Shown here: one piece after another, positions 9,494 through 22,700 of the stretch
Position numbering within the stretch: the stretch's first letter is position 1
How the letters are laid out: the number at the start of each line of letters is the position of its first letter
Assembly: GCF_947507565.1 (NCBI RefSeq)
Contig: NC_089182.1
Location: 3,286,001 to 3,350,000 of the forward strand
Direction: 5' to 3'
DNA: 64,000 nucleotides
Source: Oscarella lobularis
Lineage: Eukaryota; Porifera; Homoscleromorpha; Homosclerophorida; Oscarellidae
Translations under genes and position numbers: made by a program
Notes under the pieces: generated by a model
Seen by the model: the letters and a program-made list of their open reading frames with translations, nothing else
Told to the model about the DNA's origin: nothing
Databases searched by the model: none

Positions 9494-10663
9494 CTAGCAC
9501 GTATACCGTTCAATAAAGGCTTTAAAAAGATACGGAAAAACTGTATAGCTTTTGCCCATGATACCCATAACTATGATGGAATAATCTCCATCGATGCACA
9601 GATGAGTCTGTGGCCTAATAGCACTATTCAAAATAACAACGCGTTTTGTAAACGTCACCATTTCCCCGGGCATAAGCCCCGTCCGATTAACCATTATCGC
9701 AGTATGAACATCCTCAAGTCGAAACGACGGCATCTGATCGCCGTCAAGAGCCATCATCGCTTTGATGAGATCATACGAAAGGAAATATCCTGGCCCATTG
9801 ATCAAAGGAGGAAAAACGGGTCGCGGATAATCATCCATTGATATATAGTATGCACTCTTTTCGTAGCGAACCGGGATCGCATCTAAGCGACCGGCACCGC
9901 CGTAGAAATATTTTCCAGCAGCGGCAGATTTTCGACCCAATTTTTCCAATCGACGCGAGGCTTTTTCGTAGGCGAACGGCGTCACGGATCGAAGCCATTC
10001 GAGCGTCGCCTGCACGTTGACGTAGCAATCGTCGTCGGTTTTCAGCAAAATTTCGAATTTGACGTCACTGCGAAGGAAGAACTCGAAAGCGGCGATTCGC
10101 TTTCGAGTTAAATTATAATAGTCGTCGAATACGTCGACTTGAAGGATGTCCTTGTAGCGACACGATTCGGCGTCGATTTGACGTTGAAGGTGTGCGGGGG
10201 CGCCCTTCGTCGGTTTCCCGACGAGAAAAGCGTACGACCAGCGATTATTCTGCACGAAATCGGGCGTCATACGCGCGCGCGAGCGAAAGAGAAGGCTGCG
10301 CTGAGCGTGACGTCGATCGAAGTTGCTCGGCGCCGAAAGGACGACGATGAAGAGGTACGGAGACGGAGACGATTCGCAGAACGCCGCCGAAGCGACGTGC
10401 GATGCGTCTTCGGTGCACGCCGGGGGCAGTGTCGAGTCGTTGACTCCGACTGACGGTGGAACGAAGTGCTCCGGGCACTGCTTTGCCTGAGTTTGTTGTT
10501 TCGGTCTTTCGGATTGTATTGAGGCGCGTATTTCGTCGCGGAGCCACGGTACGTCTTCGTACTTTCTGCGCGCATTCGATAGGGATCTGAAGACGAGGAA
10601 GATTTGAAAGACGGCTAGGAGGAGGGCTGCAGCTCCACACGCGATGGTTCGAGACGAAGTCAT
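9494..10663 (-). CDS. GT31 beta-1,3-galactosyl/N-acetylglucosaminyl-transferase-like protein, single exon
   Basis: The 389-residue protein has the type II Golgi layout: a short cytoplasmic tail (MTSSRT), a membrane anchor at residues ~8-28, a stem, then a GT31 catalytic domain. GT31 motifs are clear: the metal-binding DxD region LLKTDDDCYVNV, the acceptor-side NGPGYFLS, and EDVHTAIMV. GT31 enzymes transfer Gal, GalNAc or GlcNAc in beta-1,3 linkage to glycans in the Golgi lumen; exact donor and acceptor cannot be read from sequence. It has no introns, unlike its neighbours, which may reflect retroposition or intron loss. Its ATG lies only 81 bp after the TRRAP stop codon on the same strand, with no AATAAA in the gap. 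Confidence 0.92.
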   Translation of the reverse strand: MTSSRTIACGAAALLLAVFQIFLVFRSLSNARRKYEDVPWLRDEIRASIQSERPKQQTQAKQCPEHFVPPSVGVNDSTLPPACTEDASHVASAAFCESSPSPYLFIVVLSAPSNFDRRHAQRSLLFRSRARMTPDFVQNNRWSYAFLVGKPTKGAPAHLQRQIDAESCRYKDILQVDVFDDYYNLTRKRIAAFEFFLRSDVKFEILLKTDDDCYVNVQATLEWLRSVTPFAYEKASRRLEKLGRKSAAAGKYFYGGAGRLDAIPVRYEKSAYYISMDDYPRPVFPPLINGPGYFLSYDLIKAMMALDGDQMPSFRLEDVHTAIMVNRTGLMPGEMVTFTKRVVILNSAIRPQTHLCIDGDYSIIVMGIMGKSYTVFPYLFKAFIERYTC

Positions 10664-10744
10664 TTAGCGCACGTGTGCTAGACGATCATTTAGTTAGGCT
10701 TTACGCAAAAAATTGACAACACAAATTTTTGTCTCCGTAGCTAC

Positions 10745-13700
10745 TTACAACCAAGGATGCCAAGCAGGATCCATTCTACATAGATTGTCCACGTGGCTCG
10801 CTGCAGCCACGTGCTTATTCACTTTACTTTCGCCCCCTTCGAATTGAGCAAATCCTAGTTGATTAGAATAAAATTGGCATGCCTCCCTCGTCATTTTATC
10901 ACTGTCCTACCTTGCAATCTACTCATAATCGCAGAAGAAGCCTGATTCACCATCTTGATAAGAGTATCGCTGTCAAGTTCAGGCTTCGTCTGACCGCTTT
11001 CTTCACTTTGCTATTTTTTAATAGGACAACTAATATAACCCATCGTTTTACACAGGTAGATACGTACTCTCTTGTGCCAAGCAATGACCTCATCGCAAAG
11101 AATAGTTTTCACAATGCCACTCAAGCTGAACTGCGGCTGAACGGCGCAGCGAGACGCCGCAATCACGGCCGAAGTGAACGGGCCAACGACGCCAATCCGA
11201 CTCGCTAATTCCACCATATTCGGCGTGAGTCGGAAAGAAACGGCGCGATTCGCATCGAGTTCTCCTAAAACCGTTACGCTAGCGAGTGGGGAACCAACAG
11301 GGAAGACGCAATCAGTACCTGTTGTGTCGTTCACGTCAAATCGATAATAACTGAATGCTACCTGACCCGTATCTCTCGCCACGTAGAGCATTTCGGGTCC
11401 CAATCGGGTCAAGTGCATTCCGTACTCGAGAAAAGCCCCCAGAGCAATTTGCAGGGTAAACTTAACGACTCGTTTATGAAACTATTACGCGGATACCAAT
11501 ACTCTACCTGTTTCCGGAAAGCCCAGTAGTAAGTCGCGTCCTGATACGTGGAAACGGCCCAGTTTTTGAGAACAGTACTCGGTATCATATTCGATTGAAC
11601 CTACGGTGAAACATGGATAGATGACGTAGTGATTTTCGGTTGTAATGCACCTCTTTGAACGTATCGCGCAATACGGCTTGCGACACTTGCCCCCCGCGAG
11701 CCTGAGCGGCGGCAAGGCGTTCGTAGAACCGCGTCACTGGAGCGTCCGGTTCCAAATCGTGCTGCTTACAGTACTAAGAAAAAGACGTCATCGTTGTTTC
11801 ATCTCTAGTGTGCATTTTTTACCACTTTACCTGTTTATATACGTCCAGGAGGCAAATGCTCGACGGATTGTCTTCGACGAGTCGCATTTGCGGCGAAACG
11901 GCGACGACTTTGGGGACGTAGAACACCAAATTTCTCTTGCACGATTCCTAAACACGAAGAGAAAACGTCATCGTCGCGAAAAATTTGAACAAGGACGCGA
12001 ATAAATTCCTTTCGCTTGGAAAAGTAGATATTCATTGCTCTGCATAGCTGAAGTACGCGCTCCTCTCGTCTGGAGTCGGTCAAGCAAGCGTCGTTGGTCA
12101 CCAAATAGGGATAGACCTTGAAGGAAAAGATACCGTGAATACTCTAGAAGCTCGGCTATTTTTCCTACCTTGCCATTGTGGCCGAGAATAAATAATCGAC
12201 GCGCCGAGATGCCGCACTTTTTAACGATTTCTACTCGCGGCATAAAACGAGCGATTTTAATGCAATACGACGTCGGCTGAACCGGACAAGGTATCGGTGA
12301 ATTAGGCACAATGCGAACCCTCGATTCTACCTTCGGTGAAAGGAATTCGCCGGGTAATTCTACTTCCGTATTAGATAGGGAGAAATTGCTTAGAAAACGG
12401 CACTTTTCTTCCAGCAAAAACGATCTAGAATTAATCAAGAAATTACGTTTTTTTCTATGACGAAATTTCGAGGACGCTTACTTGGGTAAAAGCGCTATTT
12501 CTCCTTCTAAGATCTTGATCCATTTCTTCAGCTTTCCGATGAGATTGTGCAGTCGCGCGGAGTTGGGCGAACTGAAGTCGAAATCGTGCGAAAACTTCGC
12601 TTTGAGCTTTTGAAAGAGCGGATCTTGCGACGTCGCCAATCGGCGCTTCGTCAACGACTCAGAAGCGGCGGACGAAAGCGTCGAACTGATGCTCGAAGAC
12701 GATTCGAAGCCGAGACCGAACGTGCTGATGAGCTTGCGAAGAAAATTCTGCAGTTGAGGAGTCGTCTGAGCATCGGAAACTTTATAAGGAGAGAAAGACG
12801 TGGGAAATGTAATAATAATTTAATGAGTGGTTGTATACCGTTGTTGCTGTTTTCAAACGCAAGGGTTTGGCATCGCGCTAGAGTGTGCTTCAACTGTCGA
12901 AGCACTTCTTCGCACCAATTTTCGCGAAACCATATCATCTAGGAGAAAGGAAAGGATAGAAAATTTTAAAAGTATGAGATGAACGTGTACCTGATCGACT
13001 ATCGCTTCCAAAGCCGACAGAAGAGTGGGATGAAGTTCGCGTAAGAGATGCATAATGCGACTGCATCTCCACATCGCCGCCGTCGCTTTTAGCGGACCTG
13101 GCGTCTCGGAAGGCGCTGCGACTCCTTCAAAATCACAAAGGATAATAGATGAAGTTTCGTTGCCTATGCGTACCTGAGGAGTCGAAGGAAAATTTCGGCG
13201 CTTGAGACGACGACGTCGACGACGATGACGACTCCTTTTCCTCGTCTTGGTCCCCCCCTTTCTCGTCTTTTTTATCGGAATTCGATTCTTCGACTTCCAT
13301 TGCTTCCGCTCCTCCGCCTCCTTCTTTCGAATCTTCGCCTAGATCGAAAGTCGATGAACTGCCTAACAGTCCAAAAGACGGCGACGTGCTTGTCAACGGC
13401 TGGCTTCCGCTCAATTCGCTCTTAACTGCGAGAAAAAAATAATGGAACAACGCGCAAGATCATGAGACGTACATTTCTCGCTGTGCTCGATTTTCAGAGT
13501 CAGATAGAGGGTGCGAATGGGAAAGTAGACGGCCTAGGAGCGAGTTTACGTCTTCTGGAACGACATGGTTAGCTCTCACTCTCACCTGAGGAAAGACTCT
13601 CCCGATTGTGAAGAGAAGATTAAGCATTTGTTTTCCTTCCTTGCGAACAAGACACGTCAATAGCTGGGGAATCCTAAAAAGAAAAAGATCCACGTTGGTT

Positions 13701-16700
13701 TCTGCTATAGTTTGGCTAAATGCTTACCATGGAAGCCAGAGATTGGGAGGCACAGTCGTCGCGTATTTGTCCACTACCTCGGCGAGAGATTTCTGAACGA
13801 ACTACGCTCGCGACGAAGGCGAGAAGACGAATACTCAAACGTACCGACTCGTCGTCGAAAGCGAGCAACCAGATGACACGCGACAAGTACTTTCTCGTTT
13901 TCACTTCGTCGTTTTGACGGCAGGCGTGGAGATAGCAGGTAAGCGCCGAAGCGCCGACGTCTTTTTTCCTATAAATGAGCCGCGTAAGAACGAAATGACT
14001 CCCTCCCGTGCCGTGGGTTTTCTCTACCTGTCTTTCGTAAAAATTTGATCTAGATAGTCTCCCCATTGGCCCCAGGCTTCGGATAGGTTGTCGTTCAGTT
14101 GAACGGCGGATGAAAAGCATTTGTTTGCCTCATCGGATCTTTTTTAAGACTTGGATGACTTGGAATATAGGGGAACTGTCTCCTTCTCACCGTCCCATCT
14201 GCGCTAAGAACGTTCCCTTTTGCGTGAACACTTCAGCCGTCATTTCCTTAGTGAAGAACTTGAGATTGGTCGATTCAATTAAATCGAGGCCCTGAGAAAA
14301 AGAGAGTTTTGAAAGAACATCTGGTACAACGAACTAGGGAGAGGAATAAACAAACAAAAGCCCTCAGATCTCATAATCATAAGTCATTGGCTCGCAACCA
14401 ATATCAGATAAAGGCCAGTTGACAGAGGAAAAGAAGAAGAGAACAAGAGAGAAGGAGAAACAGATAGAAAAAGTCAAGGCAACGTGACCGATATCCGACC
14501 GACACCTCCCTCGGCAATTTCACATCAACGGGCCCCAAAATAGAAAAAAAAAACACCCCATTTTATACCTCTTGCAAATCCTGCCGTCCGCCACTAGACG
14601 CAATCTGAAGATAACACTTCACCTGCTGCTTAATCTTTTGAAAACAATCCACAATAGGCACACTGGGAATAGTGTGAATCCTACGTGCAAAAAACCCTCG
14701 CGTTTTTTTTCCCGCCCGTTTCGAGTCAATGTCTCACCGACTCAAGTTGTCCAAACAAACGTTGCATAGATCGTGTTTTCTCGCCACGTACGCGTGATGT
14801 ATAATCGCCCACGCGGACGCGTGAACGCCGAGCATGGCGTGATTCGTCTCCGGCGTCGCCGCCGCTTGATCGTACGCCGAAACGACGGTCTGATAATGAT
14901 GCTGACGCCAAAGAAAAATATCGCTCCAGTGCGAAAGATCGTCCCAGAGATTGGGAAGCCGATTGCGCCACGTCTTCACAATCGCTTTCACGTCGTGAAG
15001 GCTCGCCGCTCGGCCGATGTTCGCCGGGAGGAGAACGTTGTGCATTTGACCCGCTTCCTGGAGTTCCATCACTTGTTGAGCCGCTTGGAGAAGAGGAACG
15101 TGGACGTGAGCGACGATCGCCGGTAAACGCTTCCATTGCTTGATCGCTTGATTGGTCGACGCTTCGACGACCTTTTGAACCTAGAAATTCCAATGAAGGA
15201 TATCTAGTTATTTTCTTTTTCTTACTGTTGGCATGTGTTGGTCGTCGGGGTGGCTAATTGCCATGTAGCCACGGAAGATTTGAAGTTTATAAGCGAACGT
15301 TTCCGGACTGCTCATTTCCACTTGGTTCAAAGCGTCCTTCATAGCAGGCCAGTCGGGAATTTTCCAAGCGGTTTCCAGCACTAGAAAAATTCACCATAAA
15401 TATAATAACGATATTATTATTTTAGTGTTCGCTCACCGAGAAGAGGATTTGGCGACGTTCGACTCTTTCCGAATTCGACCAAGACGTTCCATTGTCCCAA
15501 TTCTTTGCAGCAGCGAATCCATCGTTCTCTCCATAGCCGATATTCGGGAAAGGCGGCAGGATGTGAAGACCCGTGAGCCGATTCCTCCTTAGCAACGCCC
15601 ATCGCCTAAAAAAGAAATAAAATACCGTGAAATTGAATTTCGTCTAAAGAAACCTTTTCGTATCCGAGCTGAGCCTGTTCAAAGAGTCCGTGCTGCTCAT
15701 TCAAAATAGCCGCACTCGTCTCGGAAAATCTAGAAAAAAAAGGAAAGATTTAGATCTAAAACTTGGGAAGAGAAATTCTTTCCTTACCGACATCGTTGAT
15801 GCCACAGCCCAGCCCACGTATCCTCTTCCCGTAGCAAGGAATAGAGCTCAGAGAGGCTGTCAAGAGTCTCCTATAGTATATACGCGTTCTGTAGAAAAAA
15901 AAAGACATCGCGATCGTTTTTTCTCCTCGCCTGTCGCGCCGTTCCGAGAAGATCTTCGTCGGTGATCTGGTGCTCGGCAATTGCGCCGGTTCGCAGGAGT
16001 CGATGCTGCTGCTGAGCCTGCGCTTGCAATTTCGGCGACAAGTAGTCGCACGCGTGCGCATGCTCTTCGAGAAGGAGCGTCGTTCGATGCCACGCGTTGT
16101 GCGTTTTGCCGAGATACTTCAAGATCGCCGGGCGCAGAGAGATGTGCGGCTTGCAGCGCGACACGCTCTCGAGAAACGCCTTCACCGCGCTCGGATGGCA
16201 GTCGACTTGAGTCAGGTGACTGCCGCTGCAAAGAAACGGGCTTATTTCTCCGCTTACGGTCTAAAAAAGGATACGGTTATCACGAAGAAGTGTCGTGTAG
16301 ACCGTACCAATTTTTGTCCCTCGCTGAGCAGATCCCAAAGGCGAGGAAATAAGTGTATCCACACGCGATAGGCGAGGTCAGTGTCAGTGTGACAGAGCTG
16401 AATTACACCAGCCATCAGAGAAGAAGTCTACAACGTATTCCGTAGTCAAAGTTAAATGTGAATACTTTACGCTAACCTGAATGCTTCGAAGACCCTGTAA
16501 ATATTTTATATGCTCCGTTATCATCAGTTTGAGGGCTTTTGACGAACTGGCGTCGTTCTTCAATTCGATTTCCATAGACTAAAGAATTGGTTCTATAGAA
16601 ATACTAGAGTCTCGGCTCTCTCTCTCTCCCTACTTCGCTTAATCGCTTATTGCCGTCCTCCCGCTCAGTCGAATCGACTTTTAATCGTTTCCCGTAGAGC

Positions 16701-19700
16701 TCCCAGTCGATTTCCTTCGTTTCTTTCTTTTCCGGTTTGGCTGTGATCGCGGGCAATTGAGCGAATCCGTAGCAAGAGCCAATGGGACGATCCCACGTTG
16801 CTAGAGCCAAGAGAAGCTCGATACATTGCTTGATCCAAAAATGATTCCCCATGAACTCCCAGTTCTGCGAGCAAACGACGTAGAGAAGACGATCGTACAA
16901 TTTCCGCTTGATGCTCGTGTTGAATATTTCGAAGAACTTCGCTCGCACGGTCGGTTGCGAGCAGCGCAGGCCGGCGAGAAAGGCCGGCTCGAGTTTTCCC
17001 GTCAAGTCGCTGCCTTGGAGGCTCTCGTCTCGATAGACAAAATTCACGATTTCCAAGAATTGAGCGTTGAGTTCTTGCTCGTTTGGAAAGCGTTTCTCGT
17101 AGAAGGACATCATTCGGAAAAGGAGAGCCGATTTTTCGCGAAGGGAGGGCGCTTGCTGAACGTGAAGCTGAGACTAAAAAAATAGACAATAAAAATAACA
17201 CCCATTTTTTTTTCTCCTCACCTTTTGCTTCACCCATTCGTCCACGATTTTCGTGACGGCCTTGAGAAGTTTGATATCCTAGGGAATGCGTAGTTTTAAA
17301 TAGATAAATGGGAGCGGAGAACTAACCGGAGATTTTTCGATGAGACTCGACAGAAGTGCGATGAAGTTCTTTCGCATTTCCTGCGAGAGCGTAATAACCC
17401 TCGTCTTTAGTATTTCCAGTCCAAGAATCAGCATATCGATCATGACTAAAAGGAGAAAATTGTTTGTTTTCTTCTAGATATTGTTCTCCACTTACCCGGT
17501 GACGAAGCCGCCTCATCGGTTCCGGCCAAATGATCTCGTTGCATTTTCATTAGAGCCTTGACGAAAACGGGTGCGAATCTGTAAAGGATTTAATAAGACA
17601 GGCGTCGCAGTTAGTCCGGAAATTCTCTTGCCTGTCAATGTAGCTCGGATTGTGACTGCACACCGCTTTTAGGATCATCAAAGTTCCGTATAGTGCCATT
17701 GTGACGGCGTTTCCCGATACGGCCGATCTAGGTTCCCTCTTTCGTTCCAAACGCTTTGCTACTAGTTCCACTACTCTCTTACTTTTCGTACGTGTGAAGT
17801 CCGTCGTAGACTACTCGGCTTATGCTCGCGTACAGTCCATCCAGCTCTTCGTACTTCGAAGCGGCGCTGGACGACGCTGTAGAAAAAGATTGATTAATAA
17901 GAATACGAAGGGAAGTATATTTTGCACAAGATTCTGCCGGGAATATCGACACGAGCTTGGTAAGAAGAGAGCTGATGGCTCGAATGACCTAGACAGCGGT
18001 TCGATTGCTTCCTGAATCCCTAATTTGCCTACTTTTGTGTTTTGACTCGACATGCAACTGCTGATTCCCCGCTGAAGTGGCTTCAACGTTGCGAGAACGA
18101 TTGGTCGCGGCTACAAACGAAAATTGGAGGAGGAGACGCGTCTCTTCGCGACTTATTTATACCATAACGGACATGATAAAAGTTAGGACTTCGAGTGCCG
18201 TGCAAACGTTGGAGTAATTTACAGCCGGCACGGGCTCTGGCTGCGCGGTAGGAGGCTGAGAAAAATCGATGAAAAAAAACAAAAAAATTGAATGACGTAT
18301 ACTGACCATTATGACGGTGCATAAGAGTTTGTCAAACCAAGCGACTTTCATGTCTGCGTCTGTATTAGAAAAGAACTAAAACTCTGAAAATTTTTAAAGG
18401 CTTTGGGTTTACTTGGCCAAACGTCTTTCAGAGCTGTCTTTAGCAAGGCCAGGCAACGGCGCGAGAGAAGTTCTCCGGGACTGCTACCCGTCGATTGGGC
18501 AGTCGGTTCGTTTACCTGCGTTTTCATAAGAAATTCTCTCGTATATAGAACTTTTGGAACTAACCTGACACGCGATTCGAACGAGGAAATTGGCGACGGC
18601 GTCGAGATGACTCTTTTCGAGGGAATAGCGCGAGTCTATGCCGCTTCCTGAAGGGCGACCGTGAACAGCCTGAAAAACGAATTTAGAATTATTTATTTAT
18701 TTATTTTATGTACTCACGGTAGCCAATTTGGCTCTTTTCGCTTCAGACGCCATTTCTTCGCCGGACCTCTTTATTCCAGCCGCCTTTGACGAAAGATAAA
18801 GTGAAATTTTAAACCGTGCGTCTATTTTTGCTACACTGACCGTTGTCGCGGGAGATCCATCTCGACTGCTCGCTCTATCTCCTTCCGAAGCCTAAAAATC
18901 AACATTAATGCAAGTAACTGAAGCTGTAGACCTCCGAGACGCACGTCTATCTGCTGCTCTTTTATCCGCTGCATTTCCCATTTGATTATTACTTCCGCCA
19001 AATCGACTGCAAGTCTCCGTTGCTCAATTGTCGCCTAAAAAATTCAAAGTTACCCCATAAAAGCACATGAGACACTTTATTTATTTACAGTCGGTGGATA
19101 GCCGAGCTTTTGCATTGAACTGATCATGTACTGAATGAGATAGCCTCTGACCGGATAGTAGACTTTGTAGTGACGCACGAGAAGTTGCCTACAAACAAAA
19201 TCAATTAAATAAAAAATCACGGAGTAATCCTTACAAGATGTGAACTAGCTGAGCCACAGTGTGACCTTCTTCGACGATAATCTTCTTCGTCCAATGCATC
19301 AGAACAGTCTATATAAATAAATTGAGTGTCAAGGAGATTGCTGATGCATTCTGCTTACGTTTCCATCGTCCATTCTCGCTTGTATTGCCGGCGTAAGCAC
19401 TTCTAGCGCTTGCCGGATGACTCCTCTAGCCTCAACGGCGTGAGCCTTCAGTAGACTAACAAATACCTAAGTACGACGAAGAGGTAATACTCTATAGCCT
19501 CTCCTTAGCAAATTCCAGCTTACTTGCAGTACGATTTTCTTATGTATTGCGAATTTGGCTATGATGTGAGCAAGCAGCAAGTGACCGTGATATCGCGCCG
19601 CTGGATCCTAAGATAGGGGGGAATTCGCCGCAGATATAACGCGTCTAGAGCGGCAACTCACTTCGCATTGTCTTGGCAACAAGCAGGGCCAAGCGTACGC

Positions 19701-22700
19701 GGTCAAACGACGCAATCGAGATCCCTGTTTTCTATAGAAACGCGTAGAGAAAAACTACGTAGCCCTGGCGTATACGTACTGGAGTTTATTCGCGGGATCG
19801 TGTATGTACTCGGGCGCCTTCTCAACTAAAAGAGCCGAAAACTGCAGCAGAAGTATCCTCAACGCATCCTTAGAGGAATTAGCGTCGTTTTGGTTGTGAG
19901 AACGAGACGATTTTTATTTCGACTCACCGTCGTGGCGAGAGGATTGTCGGCGTCGATGACGCGCGCGATGAAAACGCTGATAATGTCGCCGTCTCGATCC
20001 TGATCGGGATTGGGAGATCCGCCGAGAAGCTACGGATTCACATAGGGGGGGGGAGAATTTAGAAAGAGCTTCTATTTACCAACCTTTTCTTTCTCTCCTT
20101 TTGCAAATGATGCCGTAAACGTGGGAATGAGGACGTGCTGCAATGCCTAGAATACAAAAGAGCGTAAAAAACGGTTCGCACTTATTTCTTTTTCTCCACT
20201 TTTGCTTTCAATTCCTCCGGGAAGTCTTTGTTTTCGAAAAACTTTACGAATTGGTAGAAGACGAAGCGTCTCTCTTCAGGAGAATATTTCTGGAAAGGGT
20301 GTTTGCTCAATAAGCTACCGAGAAAAAGGGCTCTCGTCTCACCAGTGCGACTTCGCGGTCAAGAAAGTCTTTGAAAAAGAGAAAGGAGGGCATGTAGCGC
20401 TTCGTGAATACGCGCAACAGTTCGAAAAGAAGCTCTACGTCCTCGCGATGATACCTGGAAGGCGAACGAATAAAACGTCGGAACGTTAAAGTGCGGAAAA
20501 TCAAAACTGACTTGATGTACGATAGAAGACACTTGACCAGAAGTTTCGCCTCTTTCCATCGATGAACGACTTGATTCATCTAGCCAAAAATACACCGTGA
20601 CAAAGTTTAGAATATTTATTATAAACTACGAGTGTCCGTTGTTGAAATTCGGGCGATCTCCACACAGCCGACAAGCAATTGACCTAAAGGACTAAATAAG
20701 AAAAGAAATACTTTATAGGAATTGGGGTTTTGGTACCAGATCTCGCTGCTCTGGCTTGGCGAGCCACTGATCATTATGCTTCACCAGAATGCTGAAAGTT
20801 TAATTATTAATTTGTACAGTAGTGACGTCGATTGTGCTTTGCCTTGTAATCAAAATTCCCTGATAAATCAACTCAGCAACGCGCTCCTGATGCACCGCAG
20901 CGCTTTCACCCGTCTTTAGTATAAAGATTATAAAATTTCTAGAAGCTTGTAGTTCAATTTTATACCTGATTTGGACTTCTAAACGTGCAGTGTATCAGTT
21001 TCTTCGGATTCAATTCGATGTAGGAGCGAAGAGACTCCGCTTTGTCTTTCGTCAACCAATGCTAAAGAGATCTTTGAAAATTGAAATTTTCTAAATTTTA
21101 ACGCACGGCGAATAGTCGATTCGTCGGCGGATCGGCCAGCCGACCGAGAATGTAATCGACTGCCTGTTCGGGATAGCGTAGAGCCATTTTGAATAAGGGA
21201 TCCCTGAAGGGACTGCCCATCTTGAGACGCGAGAAATGAGCGCGTTTATGACCACCTAGCAAGCGTAAGTCTACCTCGAACGACAGAGCCTTTTCTCCGC
21301 TTAAAACAGCCGCTAAAACGGGTTCGAAAAGTTTGAAGGACGCCACCGGAATGAGATGAAGTGTGTGAATAATCGCGGTGCAGATGCGAACCTCGCGAGA
21401 CTGAGAAAAAAAGGGCGAGTCAGAGGCTGATACGTAAAGTCGCGACTCTACCTCTCCGTTTCGCCGCGGTCCCATAGACGTCGCGTTAATGATCACAGCT
21501 TCCATCCACTTCTTCAAATGGCTTAGCAACGTGTCGCACAGAGTCTCCTTGAAACAGTAGGAAAATAAGCCGGTGAAGCGATTCAATTTCTGCGTGGAAA
21601 GAGACACGGTTATGACGCTCGTCGAAAAAAATTTCTTTTTTTTTGACCTCCATGAATTCTGGAGTGAGATTCGCCGAACTGGCGAGATTCTGCAACTCGC
21701 GTTTGATGCTTTCGTGAACGAGTTCCGGATCGATCGTTTGACCGTCGATAAACTGGTAGAAGAAATTAAAAAAGGAGAATTTTCGCAGATAAATCGCTTT
21801 ACCCTTTTCATGGATTCTTCGGCGGCCAAAGCAACTTCGCTAGTATTCGAGTACAACGCCTTAAAAAATATAATTCAATGGAGAAGAATTTTCAGAATTT
21901 TTTGGTACCTCGTATAGAACTTTGAAGATTTTCTTTCTGCAGTCCGATATGTAATTGCAGGCGGCGAGCGCCGCCAAGCCGCTCTTTCTCAACGGAGTAA
22001 GCGAAACGACATTTTTGTAGCACGGCAACGCTTGGAGTTGAGTGTCGGACGACTCGCAAATAAAGAGCAACTGGGGAAAATAAGGAGAGCTCTGAATTAC
22101 AATAAACGTTGACTAACCTCTTGGTAGAAAATCTGGTGTTCCTTGATAGATAGATCAAGAGAAAAAAGACGCGGTTTCAACGTCGTGCAAAAGGTGAAAC
22201 CGTCCTGATTAAAATCTCAAAAGAAATACTAGTTAATAGTATTAATGCCTACCATCAGACCCAACTGGGTGTTGACGGGTTGATGCCTTAGAAAATGCTT
22301 CTTAGGCGGAATCATATCTGCGAGGATGCTCTTGTGAGGCTGCATTATTTCCGGGACCGATTTTCCAGTCACTTCAGACAGGACAGACAGCAAATGATAG
22401 GCCTAAAACGAGAGTTAGGAAATGATACTTTTTTCTGCATTGTACCTCTTTTCTGACGATCTTATTCTGCGCGACCATTTCCTTCACCAAACGCTGCGTC
22501 ACTTGCCCAAACGCGAGCAGCTGAACCGACTTCGTCTCCTCATCATTCTCAATCGGAGGATTGCACTTTCGTAGCAAATCCTCGAGCAATTGCCTCGCCA
22601 TATCAACAGTCCCAGAAGAAACCTAAAAAAAGATAGAAAAAAATGAAAAGTATTTAAACGCTTTCGTATCGTACCTCTCCACTGAGATCCATCATCACAA

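Noticed and set aside
16261-16275. GTATCCTTTTTT on the minus strand, resembling a U12 GT-type donor in TRRAP
   Set aside because: It lies at the 3' end of an intron already framed by GTACGG and TTTTTTAG; splicing there would break the conserved SGEISPFL frame.
14773-16371. Several plus-strand open frames of 100-130 codons
   Set aside because: They are antisense to conserved TRRAP FAT-region exons, whose codon bias keeps the other strand open.
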